From Nitrospira sp. (GTDB taxonomy: Bacteria > Nitrospirota > Nitrospiria > Nitrospirales > Nitrospiraceae), in the NCBI GenBank assembly GCA_024331125.1, contig JANDJI010000001.1:342001-406000 (forward strand): DNA of 64,000 bases, in the 5' to 3' direction. The notes beneath the pieces are model-generated. The model was not told where the DNA came from, made no database searches, and worked only from the letters and a program-made list of their open reading frames with translations. Of this stretch, positions 43,123 through 52,236 are shown piece after piece (within the stretch, counting starts at the first letter, position 1; each line of letters starts with the position of its first letter). Both the position numbers and the translations under genes were made by a program.

Positions 43123-44565
43123 TTATTTAATACCTTGTCCGGTCGTCCTGGGCATGAACATCTCAAAGATGCTGGGCTCGCGCTCGGTATAATCAGGCGG
43201 GAAGAAGTTGAATCGCCGCCACAATTCATACCACAGCGGAACGCGATTCAGAATAACCCAACCCAGAACCTTCGTCCCTTGCCGAACCCGTGATTGGTCG
43301 GGCCATGGTTGCGAATCTTCAGGGTCCGGCACCACCCAGAATCTAAAATTGCCTTTGCCATCGTCGATCTGATCGACGACTCGAATGATGCCGGTCCGAG
43401 TGCCTGCCATCAACTCCGGCCAAGCTGGCAATGGAATCGCCGGAACTCCGAAGAAGAGAATTTTCACCTTTCGCCCTGGCGTCAAGAGCGGGGCGTCCAA
43501 CCCTTCGGCCATCATTTCAATCGCAACGTCCTCCGCCTTGGGAGACAGTGTGACGAGTGTCTCCCCTTGCTTGATAGTCTCCATGATGCCGATCCTTGCC
43601 TGCCTAACCACGGTCCCGTCCATCGTTGCATAGATCTTGGCTGCTTCAATACGCTGCTGAGTATTTTGCAGGCGAACCGTGACGTCCGCCAACTCGTCCG
43701 CAGCCTTTGCCGCATCGGCAACCGCTTGGTCACGAGCGGCTTCCGCGTCGATCAGCTGTTGCCACACATCGGCGGTAATCTGGTCCCGACCAAAGGCCAG
43801 GGCCTCTCTCGCCCGTTCGGCAGCTTTCAGATTCGCCTCCGCCGCTTGCAGAGCAGCTTTTGAGGCCACCTCATCTTGGATAGCCAATTCAAGTTCCCGT
43901 TGAGAAACCAGCCCGTCCTTCACGAGCTGTCGATGTCGATCAACGTTGAGCAGCGCCGTAGTCAAGTCGATCTTGGCCGCCTCAAGCTTTTGCTGCGCCT
44001 CGCGCACCCTATTTTCCGCCTCTACCACCCTTGCATCGGCCGATGGGACGGCGGCCTTGACCAAATTTCTCATTTGTCCGATGCGCTTGTTCAACTGATC
44101 AGCCCTGGCCAAAGCGGCCTCTCGCTTTTGCTGCAACGCGACCTTGCGTTGCTCCAAGAGGGCAATAATCTCCGGCGCCATGAAATTCGGATCATAGTCT
44201 TCAAGCTCGGCGATGAGATCGCCTTTCTTTACCGGCATGCCTTCATAGACATGCCACGCCTTCAGTCGACCGGTGATACGAGATTCAATATTTTGAGGCC
44301 TTTCATACGGCGTATAGGCTGATACTTTTCCCACGGCACTGATCGTCTGTGTCCATGGGATAAACTCGACAATGATCAAAATCAGAAGAAGTATGGTTAA
44401 TGTTACCCGTGATGAGCCGAGCAAACTTTTTGGTACCTTTACGGCCTGCCACGATGACATGTTGGCCGCACCAGCCATCATGTCGATATCAGCAGCCGCA
44501 ATCCCCGGGCCCGGTTGTGATACCACAAGCGCTCTTTCTTCTGAATTACCTTGTTGGCGAGCCAT
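43123..44565 (-). CDS. HlyD-type periplasmic adaptor (membrane fusion) protein
   Basis: The start at 44565 follows GGGAGG. The 480-residue protein has a cytoplasmic N-terminus, one membrane helix (VTLTILLLILIIVEFIPW), a lipoyl-like domain (GRLKAWHVYEGMPVKKGDLIAELED), a long alpha-helical hairpin (about residues 150-300, many Ala, Glu and Gln repeats) and a beta-barrel end (IKQGETLVTLSPKAED, GRKVKILFFGVPAIP). Adaptors of this kind link an inner-membrane exporter to a TolC channel. It is the last gene of the operon that encodes the ABC subunit and three TolC-like proteins. Confidence 0.88.
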   Translation of the reverse strand: MARQQGNSEERALVVSQPGPGIAAADIDMMAGAANMSSWQAVKVPKSLLGSSRVTLTILLLILIIVEFIPWTQTISAVGKVSAYTPYERPQNIESRITGRLKAWHVYEGMPVKKGDLIAELEDYDPNFMAPEIIALLEQRKVALQQKREAALARADQLNKRIGQMRNLVKAAVPSADARVVEAENRVREAQQKLEAAKIDLTTALLNVDRHRQLVKDGLVSQRELELAIQDEVASKAALQAAEANLKAAERAREALAFGRDQITADVWQQLIDAEAARDQAVADAAKAADELADVTVRLQNTQQRIEAAKIYATMDGTVVRQARIGIMETIKQGETLVTLSPKAEDVAIEMMAEGLDAPLLTPGRKVKILFFGVPAIPLPAWPELMAGTRTGIIRVVDQIDDGKGNFRFWVVPDPEDSQPWPDQSRVRQGTKVLGWVILNRVPLWYELWRRFNFFPPDYTEREPSIFEMFMPRTTGQGIK

Positions 44566-44604
44566 GGAGCCTCCCTTAATTCGCTGTTACATGACAACAG
44601 TCAG

Positions 44605-46281
44605 TTACATATGGGCATGATGCAGCATCACACGGCGATCAGCATGATCCGTCAAGTTGGGATCAGTGGACACAAAAATCACCGACCAAGGTTCTTCTTT
44701 CGCACAGAGCCGACGCAAGATTCTCTCCCGCAGCGATGGTTCCAGGCTGTGAATGAGACCGTCGAAGATCAGAACTTGCGGCCGACCAAGAATAGCCCTG
44801 GCAAGAAGGATTTGGACGGCATGACTTGGGGAAAGTGCTTCGCCTAGCTCTGAGATATCCGATTTGATGCCTTGAGGAAGGACATCAATATCTTCTTCGA
44901 GTTCTGTAAAACGGAGCGCCCATATAATGTCATCGTACGTAACGTAGGATCGTCCAAGCACGATGTTGTCTTCGATCGTCCCCTTCAGCAGAGAAAGCTG
45001 AGAATCGATCATCACGCTCCGACATTGACTGAGGACGGTGGGATCGATATATCGCAAATCAACGCCATTATATTGGACAACGCCGCTGGTCGGCGCTTCC
45101 AACCCTCCCAACACCCTCGCCAACGCCGTTTTCGCGGTGGTGGTGCGGGCATAAATACCGAGCTTTTCTCCCGGAGCGACGTCCAAATTGAAACCATCAA
45201 ACACGGGCGCTCCGTCATGAACCAGTCCCACGCTTTTGCAGGTGACTCGGATCCCCTCGTTCAGATGCGAGGGCAACGCGACCGTGGACGCCGTGGGGAG
45301 CGGATCACGCTGAAGCGAGAAGAAATCGCTCAGTTCCATGACGGCCGTGAAGAAATAATACACGTGGCCCATGTTTTTGATCAGCGAGTCAAAATTGAGC
45401 ACCAAGGCGCTGACCACCACTTCGGCCGCCACCAACTGACCGAGAGTCATTTGGCCCTGCGCCATCAACCATCCGGCGAGCGCCAACGCACCGGCTTGCG
45501 CGACTGCTTGCCCGGAGACGGAACCGATGTACTGACGCAACAAGACGCGAATTCTCGCCTTTCGAGTTTCGGTGTAGCGGTTAATAAGCTGGTCAGTCTT
45601 CTGCATGATCCAGGCAGAACTGTCCGTTGCCTTCAGCTGCAAGACATTGCGCGAAATATCCTGCATCCAATCGAAGACTTCATACTTGGCCTCGGCCATA
45701 TCCATTGTTGTCCGTAACGCGCCGCGGGAAAGAACAAAAAAGGTGATGGCGAAGCCGACCATCAGCAACATGTCGTACACAAGAAAATAGGGGTGATAAA
45801 TCACCAGCAGGGCCATACCCACTGTCCCACCCACGACGACGTTCACCAAATCGATGAGAAGCGTGGACAAGGCACGCTGCATGAACACGATCTCAATAAA
45901 GCGATTGGCCGCTTCCGGCCTAAAGCCTTGGAAGCGATAACGTGGCAGCTGTTGTGCCATGGCAATGGCCACCCGAGCAAAGATCCGCCGCTGCACGATT
46001 TCAACCGCATAGAAGTGGAAGGTCTTGAACATGCCGACGAATAGCAAGACCGCCAGCATGATGCCGGTCAACGTCCAAATCATCACGGGCTGAACGGCAT
46101 AGGAGAAGGTGCTGACGAGTTCTTGAACCGTTAAGGGGACGATAAGGGAGAACAGTCCGATCGCAAGAGCATAGGCCAGGATGACGGTGAGCAATTTTTT
46201 CTCGACACGCGACCCTACAGAGAGCTGTCTCATCAGTGCTTGAAACAAGTTCGGATAGTTTGAACCGTAAAGCTCTTTCAT
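44605..46281 (-). CDS. ABC exporter subunit with degenerate ATPase motifs
   Basis: The start at 46281 follows AGGGGG. Residues 1-320 form a six-helix transporter domain like those of type I secretion exporters. The C-terminal ~220 residues align with an ABC ATPase domain but lack its motifs. Walker A reads ARTTTAKT (about 378-385, normally GxxGxGKT), the signature reads LSPSH instead of LSGGQ, Walker B reads VLIFDG with Gly in place of the catalytic Glu, and the switch-His position reads VSTDPN. The frame is intact across all of these and the domain boundaries are normal, so this is not a sequencing artefact in one place. It probably needs another ATPase or acts without ATP hydrolysis. Confidence 0.85.
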   Translation of the reverse strand: MKELYGSNYPNLFQALMRQLSVGSRVEKKLLTVILAYALAIGLFSLIVPLTVQELVSTFSYAVQPVMIWTLTGIMLAVLLFVGMFKTFHFYAVEIVQRRIFARVAIAMAQQLPRYRFQGFRPEAANRFIEIVFMQRALSTLLIDLVNVVVGGTVGMALLVIYHPYFLVYDMLLMVGFAITFFVLSRGALRTTMDMAEAKYEVFDWMQDISRNVLQLKATDSSAWIMQKTDQLINRYTETRKARIRVLLRQYIGSVSGQAVAQAGALALAGWLMAQGQMTLGQLVAAEVVVSALVLNFDSLIKNMGHVYYFFTAVMELSDFFSLQRDPLPTASTVALPSHLNEGIRVTCKSVGLVHDGAPVFDGFNLDVAPGEKLGIYARTTTAKTALARVLGGLEAPTSGVVQYNGVDLRYIDPTVLSQCRSVMIDSQLSLLKGTIEDNIVLGRSYVTYDDIIWALRFTELEEDIDVLPQGIKSDISELGEALSPSHAVQILLARAILGRPQVLIFDGLIHSLEPSLRERILRRLCAKEEPWSVIFVSTDPNLTDHADRRVMLHHAHM

Positions 46282-46352
46282 GAACACCCCCTGTGATTTA
46301 AAAATGAGGGATCGGCCTTTACCCTCACGGACCCTTTAATCACGTCCCTGCT

Positions 46353-47951
46353 TTAATCACGTCCCTGCAGCTTTCGGCCTGACAAACCGGCAGCGGTGGC
46401 AGGATCACCGTACTTTGCCAAAATATTATCGGGCACAGGCTTCGACAGCGCACCCTTGGCCCATAAATAGCCGCCCCGTGCCAGATCGTAATCGTACTGC
46501 GCTTGATAGAGCTCATAGGCAGCCTCGACGGCGTTTCGCTCTCGCAGATTCACGAACAAGAGACTGGTGATACCCATATCGAATCGCTTCTGCTCACCGG
46601 CCAACAGGGTCTGCGCCAATTGATACGCTTCCGTGGCGGCCTTCACACGGTCCCTGGCCCGCACGATGGCGGACACCCAGTTATCAACGTCGAGACTGAC
46701 TTTTTGCTCGGCATTCCACAGGTCATACGTCAGCCGTTCCTGTTCGGCTTCCGCGTGGGCTACTTTACCGCGGGCCTCGCGATTAAACAGAGGCATGCTA
46801 AGAACGGTCCCCACTCGGTAGCCGAACCCTCCAATCCAGTAGATGCCACCGACGGAACGCCCCCCTTCAAGCTCTAGTTTTGGGAGCAACTTATTTTTCG
46901 CCAGCTTAAGATCGATATTGTTCATCTGAACATCGATTGCCAGCTTCCGCACTTCCGGGCGGTCTTCCCTGGCCGCAACTTTGGCCTCAGCAATTTCATC
47001 CTGGGTCGGCAAAGGTGTTTCCCCTCCAAACTCCGGCGCCCACTCCGGTCTCGGAGTCGTAGGTTCACCGTTCTCCCAGAGAAACAGTGACAATTTATAT
47101 TGCTCAAGCTCGACCTTTCGCTGAGCGGTAATCGCAGCCTCTCGGCGGCGCTGAACCTCTTGACCTGCCTCGACAACGTCGAGCGGCGATACCAATCCTG
47201 CCTTCGCCTGTCCATCGACTTGAGCAAAGCGCGCCTCGGCTACCTCCAGCGCCTGCCTCTGCACCTCGGCCTGCTTGACCGCCAACTGCCAATCCCAGTA
47301 CTGCACGGCCCCGGCTAAGAAGAGATCTTGCCGCGTCTGAGCCACTTTCACCTCGGCCAACGGTCCTGCCAGTTCGGCCTGTTGAAACTCGGCAAACTCA
47401 TCATTGATCATGAAACCGCGAAGGAGATTAAACGCTCCGCCGACGATGAGCATTTGCTGTGGATAGAAGAGTTCAAGATCTTCAGGGAACGCCACCGGTC
47501 CCCCGACCGGAGAACGAGGGATAGCTCCGGCACCAGTGAGGGTTGCACGATCTCCAAAACCGTGACGGATACCACCGAAAATATTGAACCCATAGGGATG
47601 TCCAACCTTAAGCATGGTATCGTTATAAGCGGCTACCAACGTATTCGGCACACCTTGCACGTTGGTCAGGTTCCACGTTTGGTAGCGGTCGACCTCGACT
47701 TCATTCTTTAACTTTGGTTCCCACGCCCCCAACGCCTTCAAGACCTTTGCCCGAGCCTGCGCCCGTTCCAGTCCAGTCGCCCGAATCAATGGATGAGTCA
47801 ACTCGATTCTGGCCAGCACCTCTTCAATGGTCAATGGAGCGGTCCGCATCGACGTCTGCTCCGGTGATCCCGTGACCGTCGGCGTCTCCGCCAAAGCAAC
47901 TACTGGCATCCAGACCAACGAGACTAACAACGCCACCAACAAAGCGATCAC
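46353..47951 (-). CDS. TolC-like outer membrane efflux protein, paralogue 1
   Basis: A GTG at 47951 follows AAAGGAG and starts a signal peptide (VIALLVALLVSLVWMPVVALA); upstream in-frame starts at 47984 are less supported. The mature part has the TolC-family pattern LTIEEVLARIELTHPLIRATGLERAQARAKVLKALGAWEP and RAKVLKALGAWEP-type helices. It has repeated long alpha-helical segments and ends ILAKYGDP. TolC proteins form trimeric outer-membrane tunnels. Two closely similar genes lie directly upstream on the same strand. The operon ends with the degenerate ABC subunit and the adaptor. Confidence 0.87.
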   Translation of the reverse strand: MIALLVALLVSLVWMPVVALAETPTVTGSPEQTSMRTAPLTIEEVLARIELTHPLIRATGLERAQARAKVLKALGAWEPKLKNEVEVDRYQTWNLTNVQGVPNTLVAAYNDTMLKVGHPYGFNIFGGIRHGFGDRATLTGAGAIPRSPVGGPVAFPEDLELFYPQQMLIVGGAFNLLRGFMINDEFAEFQQAELAGPLAEVKVAQTRQDLFLAGAVQYWDWQLAVKQAEVQRQALEVAEARFAQVDGQAKAGLVSPLDVVEAGQEVQRRREAAITAQRKVELEQYKLSLFLWENGEPTTPRPEWAPEFGGETPLPTQDEIAEAKVAAREDRPEVRKLAIDVQMNNIDLKLAKNKLLPKLELEGGRSVGGIYWIGGFGYRVGTVLSMPLFNREARGKVAHAEAEQERLTYDLWNAEQKVSLDVDNWVSAIVRARDRVKAATEAYQLAQTLLAGEQKRFDMGITSLLFVNLRERNAVEAAYELYQAQYDYDLARGGYLWAKGALSKPVPDNILAKYGDPATAAGLSGRKLQGRD

Positions 47952-47976
47952 GAAAGAACGCTCCTTTGTTGTCGAA

Positions 47977-49560
47977 TTAATCACGCCCCCGTTGCTTGTA
48001 GCCGTTCTTGCCTGCTGCCGTCAGTGGATCCCCATACTTAGCCAAGACGGCGTCCGCCGCCGGCTTCGACAAAGCCCCTCTTGCCCAGAGAAGGCCGCCC
48101 CGTGCCAGATCGTAATCGTACTGCGCTTGATAGAGTTCAAATGCCGCTTCAACGGCGTTCTGCTCTCGCAAATTCACAAATAAAATACTGGAGATCCCCA
48201 TGTCGAATCGTTTTCTCTCTCCCTCTTCCAGCGCCTTGGCCAATCGATAGGCTTCCGTCGCCGCCCTCACGCGGTCCCTGGCCCGAACAATCGCCGAGAG
48301 CCAATTGTCTACATCGACGCTGGCCTGTTGCTCGGTGTACAACTGGCTCAAGACCAATTGCTGCTGCTCCGCCTCCGCGTCCATGACCTTTCCACGCCCC
48401 TCTCGCTGGAACAAGGGCATCTCGAATTCCGTTGCGTACCGATATCCCACACCCACAATCCAATCTCCGGCCGCATCCATGCGTCCGCCCTCAACATTGA
48501 ACTTCGGCAGCAGCTTGTTCTTGGCCAGCTTAAGATCAATATTGTTCATCTTGGCTTCGATGTATAGGGCTCGCACTTCCGGCCGCTCTTCCTTCGCCTC
48601 CACTTTATAGGCCGCAATCTCCTCTTCCGCCGGAATCGGCGTTTCGCCCTGAAACTCCGGCGCCCACTCCGGTCGCGGAGTCACAGGTTCGCCGTTCTCC
48701 CAGAGAAACAGCGACAATTTGTATTGCTCAAGCTCGACCTTTCGTTGCGCGGCTATGGCAGCCTCCCGCCGGCGTTGAACTTCCTGGCCAATCTCCACCA
48801 CATCAAGCGGCGACACCTTGCCCGCCTTGGCCTGGCCCTCAATCTGCTCGAAACGAGCTTCCGCCACGGCCAGATTCTGCTTCCGCACCTCCGCCTGTTT
48901 AACAGCCAACTGCCAATCCCAATATTGGATGGCCCCGGCGAGATAGAGATCCTGGCGTTTCTGGGCCACCTTCACCTCCGCGAGTGGCCCCGCCAGTTCG
49001 GCCTGCTGAAACTCGGCGTACTCGTCGTTGACCATCAAGCCGCGCAGCAGCTTGAACGATCCGCCGACGATGACTTGCTGCTGAGGATAGAAAAGCTGAA
49101 GGTCAGGAATCAGAGCGACGGTTCCTCCCGAGTTAGGAGGTGTCCCGACCATGGAGCGATCCCCAAAGCCGTTGCGAATTCCGCCATGAATCCGGAACCC
49201 CCAAGGATGTCCGACCTCGATCTTGCTGTCGTTAAATCCCGCCGTCGCCACATGGTCATAGGTCAGGAAGTTCCAAATCTGAACACGAGCAGCTTCGGTA
49301 ATGTTTTTAAACGTCGGTTCCCAGGCCCCGAGCGCTTTCAAGATTTTCGCTCGGGCCTGTTTCCGCTCAACCCCCGTCGCTCGAAGCAGAGGATGAGTCA
49401 GCTCGATTCTGGCGAGAACTTCTTCGATGGTGAGTGGAGCGGTGCGGTCCGGTTGAAGTTGCAGGGGCTCCGCATTACTCACCGTTTCCGCCATCGTCGT
49501 CACAGGAAACAGAATGAGAATCGCAAATAAGAGAGCGGCCATAAAAGGATGTACCTTCAT
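47977..49560 (-). CDS. TolC-like outer membrane efflux protein, paralogue 2
   Basis: The start at 49560 opens MKVHPFMAALLFAILILFPVTTMAE as a signal peptide. The mature 500 residues share LTIEEVLARIELTHPLLRATG, VELEQYKLSLFLWENGEP and the C-terminal YGDPLTAAG with paralogues 1 and 3. Stretches are nearly identical at the DNA level, for example the segment around 48640-48720. Its stop is 26 bases before the start of paralogue 1. It probably forms homotrimers or mixed trimers with its siblings. Confidence 0.87.
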   Translation of the reverse strand: MKVHPFMAALLFAILILFPVTTMAETVSNAEPLQLQPDRTAPLTIEEVLARIELTHPLLRATGVERKQARAKILKALGAWEPTFKNITEAARVQIWNFLTYDHVATAGFNDSKIEVGHPWGFRIHGGIRNGFGDRSMVGTPPNSGGTVALIPDLQLFYPQQQVIVGGSFKLLRGLMVNDEYAEFQQAELAGPLAEVKVAQKRQDLYLAGAIQYWDWQLAVKQAEVRKQNLAVAEARFEQIEGQAKAGKVSPLDVVEIGQEVQRRREAAIAAQRKVELEQYKLSLFLWENGEPVTPRPEWAPEFQGETPIPAEEEIAAYKVEAKEERPEVRALYIEAKMNNIDLKLAKNKLLPKFNVEGGRMDAAGDWIVGVGYRYATEFEMPLFQREGRGKVMDAEAEQQQLVLSQLYTEQQASVDVDNWLSAIVRARDRVRAATEAYRLAKALEEGERKRFDMGISSILFVNLREQNAVEAAFELYQAQYDYDLARGGLLWARGALSKPAADAVLAKYGDPLTAAGKNGYKQRGRD

Positions 49561-49566
49561 TGCTAA

Positions 49567-51120
49567 TTAATCGCGTCCCGGCTGTTTGTGACCATTCATA
49601 CCCGCCGCTGTCAGCGGATTCCCATACTTGACCAAGACGGCGTCAGCCACCGGCTTCGACAAAGCTCCTATCGCCCAGAGGAGACCGCCGCGAGCCACGA
49701 CATAGTCGGCTTGCGCCCGATACAATTTATAAGCTGTGTCCACAGCGTTCTGCTCTCGCAAATTGACAAATAGAATGCTCGACTTCCCCAGATTGAACCG
49801 TTTTCGTTCGCCCTCCTCCAGTTCTTTAGCCAGTCTGTATGATTCCGTAGCGGCCCTGACCCTGTCCCTGGCCCGCACGATCGCCGAGAGCCAATTGTCC
49901 ACATCGAAGCCGACTTGTTGCTCGGTATATTGCTGCTTCAAGGCCAATTGCGCCAGCCCTACTTCGGCGGACATGACCTTCCCACGCCCTTCCCGCTGGA
50001 ACAGCGGCATCTCGAAATGAAGCCCGACCCTGTAGCCGACCCCCACAATCCAGTCCGTGGCGGCATCGGTCGGCCCCCCTTCAAGAACCAACTTGGGGAG
50101 CAACTTGTTCTTGGCCAGCTTGAGATCAATGTTGTTCATCTTGGCTTCGATGTACAGGGCCCGCACTTCCGGGCGATCTTCTTTTGCTTCCGCTTTATAA
50201 GCCGCGATCTCCTCCTCGGTCGGCAGCGGCGTTTCACCCTGAAACTCCGGCGCCCACTCCGGTCGCGGAGTCACAGGTTCGCCGTTTTCCCAGAGAAACA
50301 ACGACAACTTGTACTGCTCAAGCTCAACCTTCCGCTGAGCGGCAATCGCTGCCTGCTTGCGACGCTGTACCTCTTGCCCCGCTTCGACGACATCAAGTGG
50401 CGACACCTTACCCGCCTTGGCCTGGCCCTCGATCTGCTCGAAGCGAGCTTCCGCCACGGCCAACGCTTGCTTCACAACCTCGGCCTGTTTGACCGCCACC
50501 TGCCAATCCCAGTATTGGATGGCCCCGGCCAGATAGAGATCCTGCCGCTTTTGGGCCACTTTCACTTCCGCGAGCGGCCCCGCCAGTTCGGCCTGCTGAA
50601 ACTCGGCGTTTTCCTCGTTGATGATCAAGCCGCGCAACAGCTGGAACGACCCCCCGACGATGAGCTGCTGCTGAGGATAAAAAAGCTGGAGATCAGGAAT
50701 AATGGCTATGACGCTCTGATTGATACGGTCCCCGAAGCCATTGCGGATCCCGCCATGGACCTGAAAACCCCAGGGATGCCCGACTACGAGCTTGGTATCA
50801 TTAAATCCCCCGGTCTGGATGTTCGGCAAAAAGGGTGACGTCGTGAGGTTCCACGTTTCATAGCGCTCGACTTCTGTAATATTCTTGACCGTCGGTTCCC
50901 ACGCCCCGAGCGCCTTCAGGACCTTCGCGCGAGCCTTCATACGCTCGGCTCCGGTCGCCCGCAGCAGGGGATGAGTCAACTCGATTCTCGCAAAAACTTC
51001 TTCGATGGTGAGGGGAGCGGTGCGGATCGACTGAGCCTGCTGGGTCCTCGAATCGGTTACCGGTTCCGCCAGTGCGATCATCGGGGACAAGATGAGCACG
51101 ACCAGCAACGGGGCGATCAC
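49567..51120 (-). CDS. TolC-like outer membrane efflux protein, paralogue 3
   Basis: A GTG at 51120 follows AAAGGAG, the same ribosome-binding context as paralogue 1, and starts the signal peptide VIAPLLVVLILSPMIALAE. The mature protein has LTIEEVFARIELTHPLLRATG, WENGEPVTPRPEWAPEFQ and ends YGNPLTAAG. It is the first gene of the operon and is divergent from the LysR regulator at 51276. The 517-residue length matches the others. No lipobox is seen. Confidence 0.87.
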   Translation of the reverse strand: MIAPLLVVLILSPMIALAEPVTDSRTQQAQSIRTAPLTIEEVFARIELTHPLLRATGAERMKARAKVLKALGAWEPTVKNITEVERYETWNLTTSPFLPNIQTGGFNDTKLVVGHPWGFQVHGGIRNGFGDRINQSVIAIIPDLQLFYPQQQLIVGGSFQLLRGLIINEENAEFQQAELAGPLAEVKVAQKRQDLYLAGAIQYWDWQVAVKQAEVVKQALAVAEARFEQIEGQAKAGKVSPLDVVEAGQEVQRRKQAAIAAQRKVELEQYKLSLFLWENGEPVTPRPEWAPEFQGETPLPTEEEIAAYKAEAKEDRPEVRALYIEAKMNNIDLKLAKNKLLPKLVLEGGPTDAATDWIVGVGYRVGLHFEMPLFQREGRGKVMSAEVGLAQLALKQQYTEQQVGFDVDNWLSAIVRARDRVRAATESYRLAKELEEGERKRFNLGKSSILFVNLREQNAVDTAYKLYRAQADYVVARGGLLWAIGALSKPVADAVLVKYGNPLTAAGMNGHKQPGRD

Positions 51121-51217
51121 GAGGATGCTCCTTTCGTCGTATGTATGTAACGTGTGTCTGCAGCGCGGGCGGGAGAGTAGCAATCACGGCCCTTTTATGA
51201 AAAATAGATAAAACGGA

Positions 51218-51247
51218 TTGGAATCTTCGTGAAAGACGATGTATAGT
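51218..51247 (+). promoter_or_regulatory. Promoter of the LysR regulator
   Basis: TTGGAA and TATAGT are separated by 18 bases. The start codon at 51276 lies 28 bases after the -10 box. It is in the 155-base region between the regulator and the divergent exporter operon. Confidence 0.5.
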
Positions 51248-51275
51248 GGACGCGCCGCTTTTCGACGTAAACCGT

Positions 51276-52172
51276 ATGGAATGGCTCAACTATCATCATT
51301 TGCTGTACTTTTGGTCCGTCGCCAAGCACGGCACGGTCGCTAAAGCCTGCGAGGAGCTTCGCCTCGCTCAGCCGACCATCAGCGGGCAGATCCGGCTCCT
51401 GGAACAATCTCTAGGTGAAAAATTGTTCGTGCGCACGGGACGCCGGCTTGCCCTGACCGAAATGGGACATGTGGTATTCGGATACGCGGAAGCCATCTTC
51501 GCCATGGGACAAGAGTTGCTGAACACGGTAAAAGGACGCGCAGAGGGGCACCAAGCACGCCTGGTCGTCGGCATCGCCGACGTCGTGCCGAAGCCGCTGG
51601 CGAATCATCTTCTCCGAGCGGGACTAAACTTGGATCAGCCCATGCACTTGATTTGTCAAGAGGACAAACTCCATCGGCTCCTGGCCGACTTAACAATGCA
51701 CCGATACGACCTTGTCATCTCCGACATGCCCGCGCCGCCGAACTTCAAAGTGCATGCCTACAGCCACCCCATCGGCGAATCGGGGGTGACGTTCTTCGGC
51801 ACGCCGAAATTGGCGTCGCTCTATCGGCGCGAGTTTCCTCGTTCACTGCACGGCGCCCCGATGCTCCTGCCTACCGCGGACGCAGCCCTTCGCCGATCGA
51901 TCGACCAATGGTTGGTCCACCACCACCTCCACCCCACCATCGTAGGCGAGTTCGATGACAGCGCGACGCTCAAAGCCTTTGGTCAGGAGGGATTCGGCAT
52001 TTTCCCCGGCGTGACTGCAATGGAAAAGGAAATCTGTCGCCAATACCGGGTATCGCCCATCGGCCGTCTGGATTCCGTCAAACAGCACTTTTATGCGATC
52101 ACCGTCGAACGCCGCCTCAAACATCCGGCGGTGCTGGCGATCGTCCAAGCAGCCCGGCGGGAGTTGGACTGA
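51276..52172 (+). CDS. LysR-family regulator, NhaR-like
   Basis: The start at 51276 gives MEWLNYHHLLYFWSVAKHGTVAKA, the NhaR-type N-terminal winged helix with QPTISGQIRLLEQ. The 298-residue protein has an effector-binding domain (ADVVPKPLANHLLRAGL, QEGFGIFPGVTAMEKE). NhaR activates Na+/H+ antiporter genes and responds to sodium in E. coli. Here the protein is divergent from the triplicated TolC operon, so control of that operon is likely. The signal sensed is not known. Confidence 0.85.
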   Translation: MEWLNYHHLLYFWSVAKHGTVAKACEELRLAQPTISGQIRLLEQSLGEKLFVRTGRRLALTEMGHVVFGYAEAIFAMGQELLNTVKGRAEGHQARLVVGIADVVPKPLANHLLRAGLNLDQPMHLICQEDKLHRLLADLTMHRYDLVISDMPAPPNFKVHAYSHPIGESGVTFFGTPKLASLYRREFPRSLHGAPMLLPTADAALRRSIDQWLVHHHLHPTIVGEFDDSATLKAFGQEGFGIFPGVTAMEKEICRQYRVSPIGRLDSVKQHFYAITVERRLKHPAVLAIVQAARRELD

Positions 52173-52236
52173 GAGTTAGGTGACTTTCTGAACCTTCTTC
52201 AAGGCAATCCTCTATTCGCAAGGGAGTCAGAGTGAC

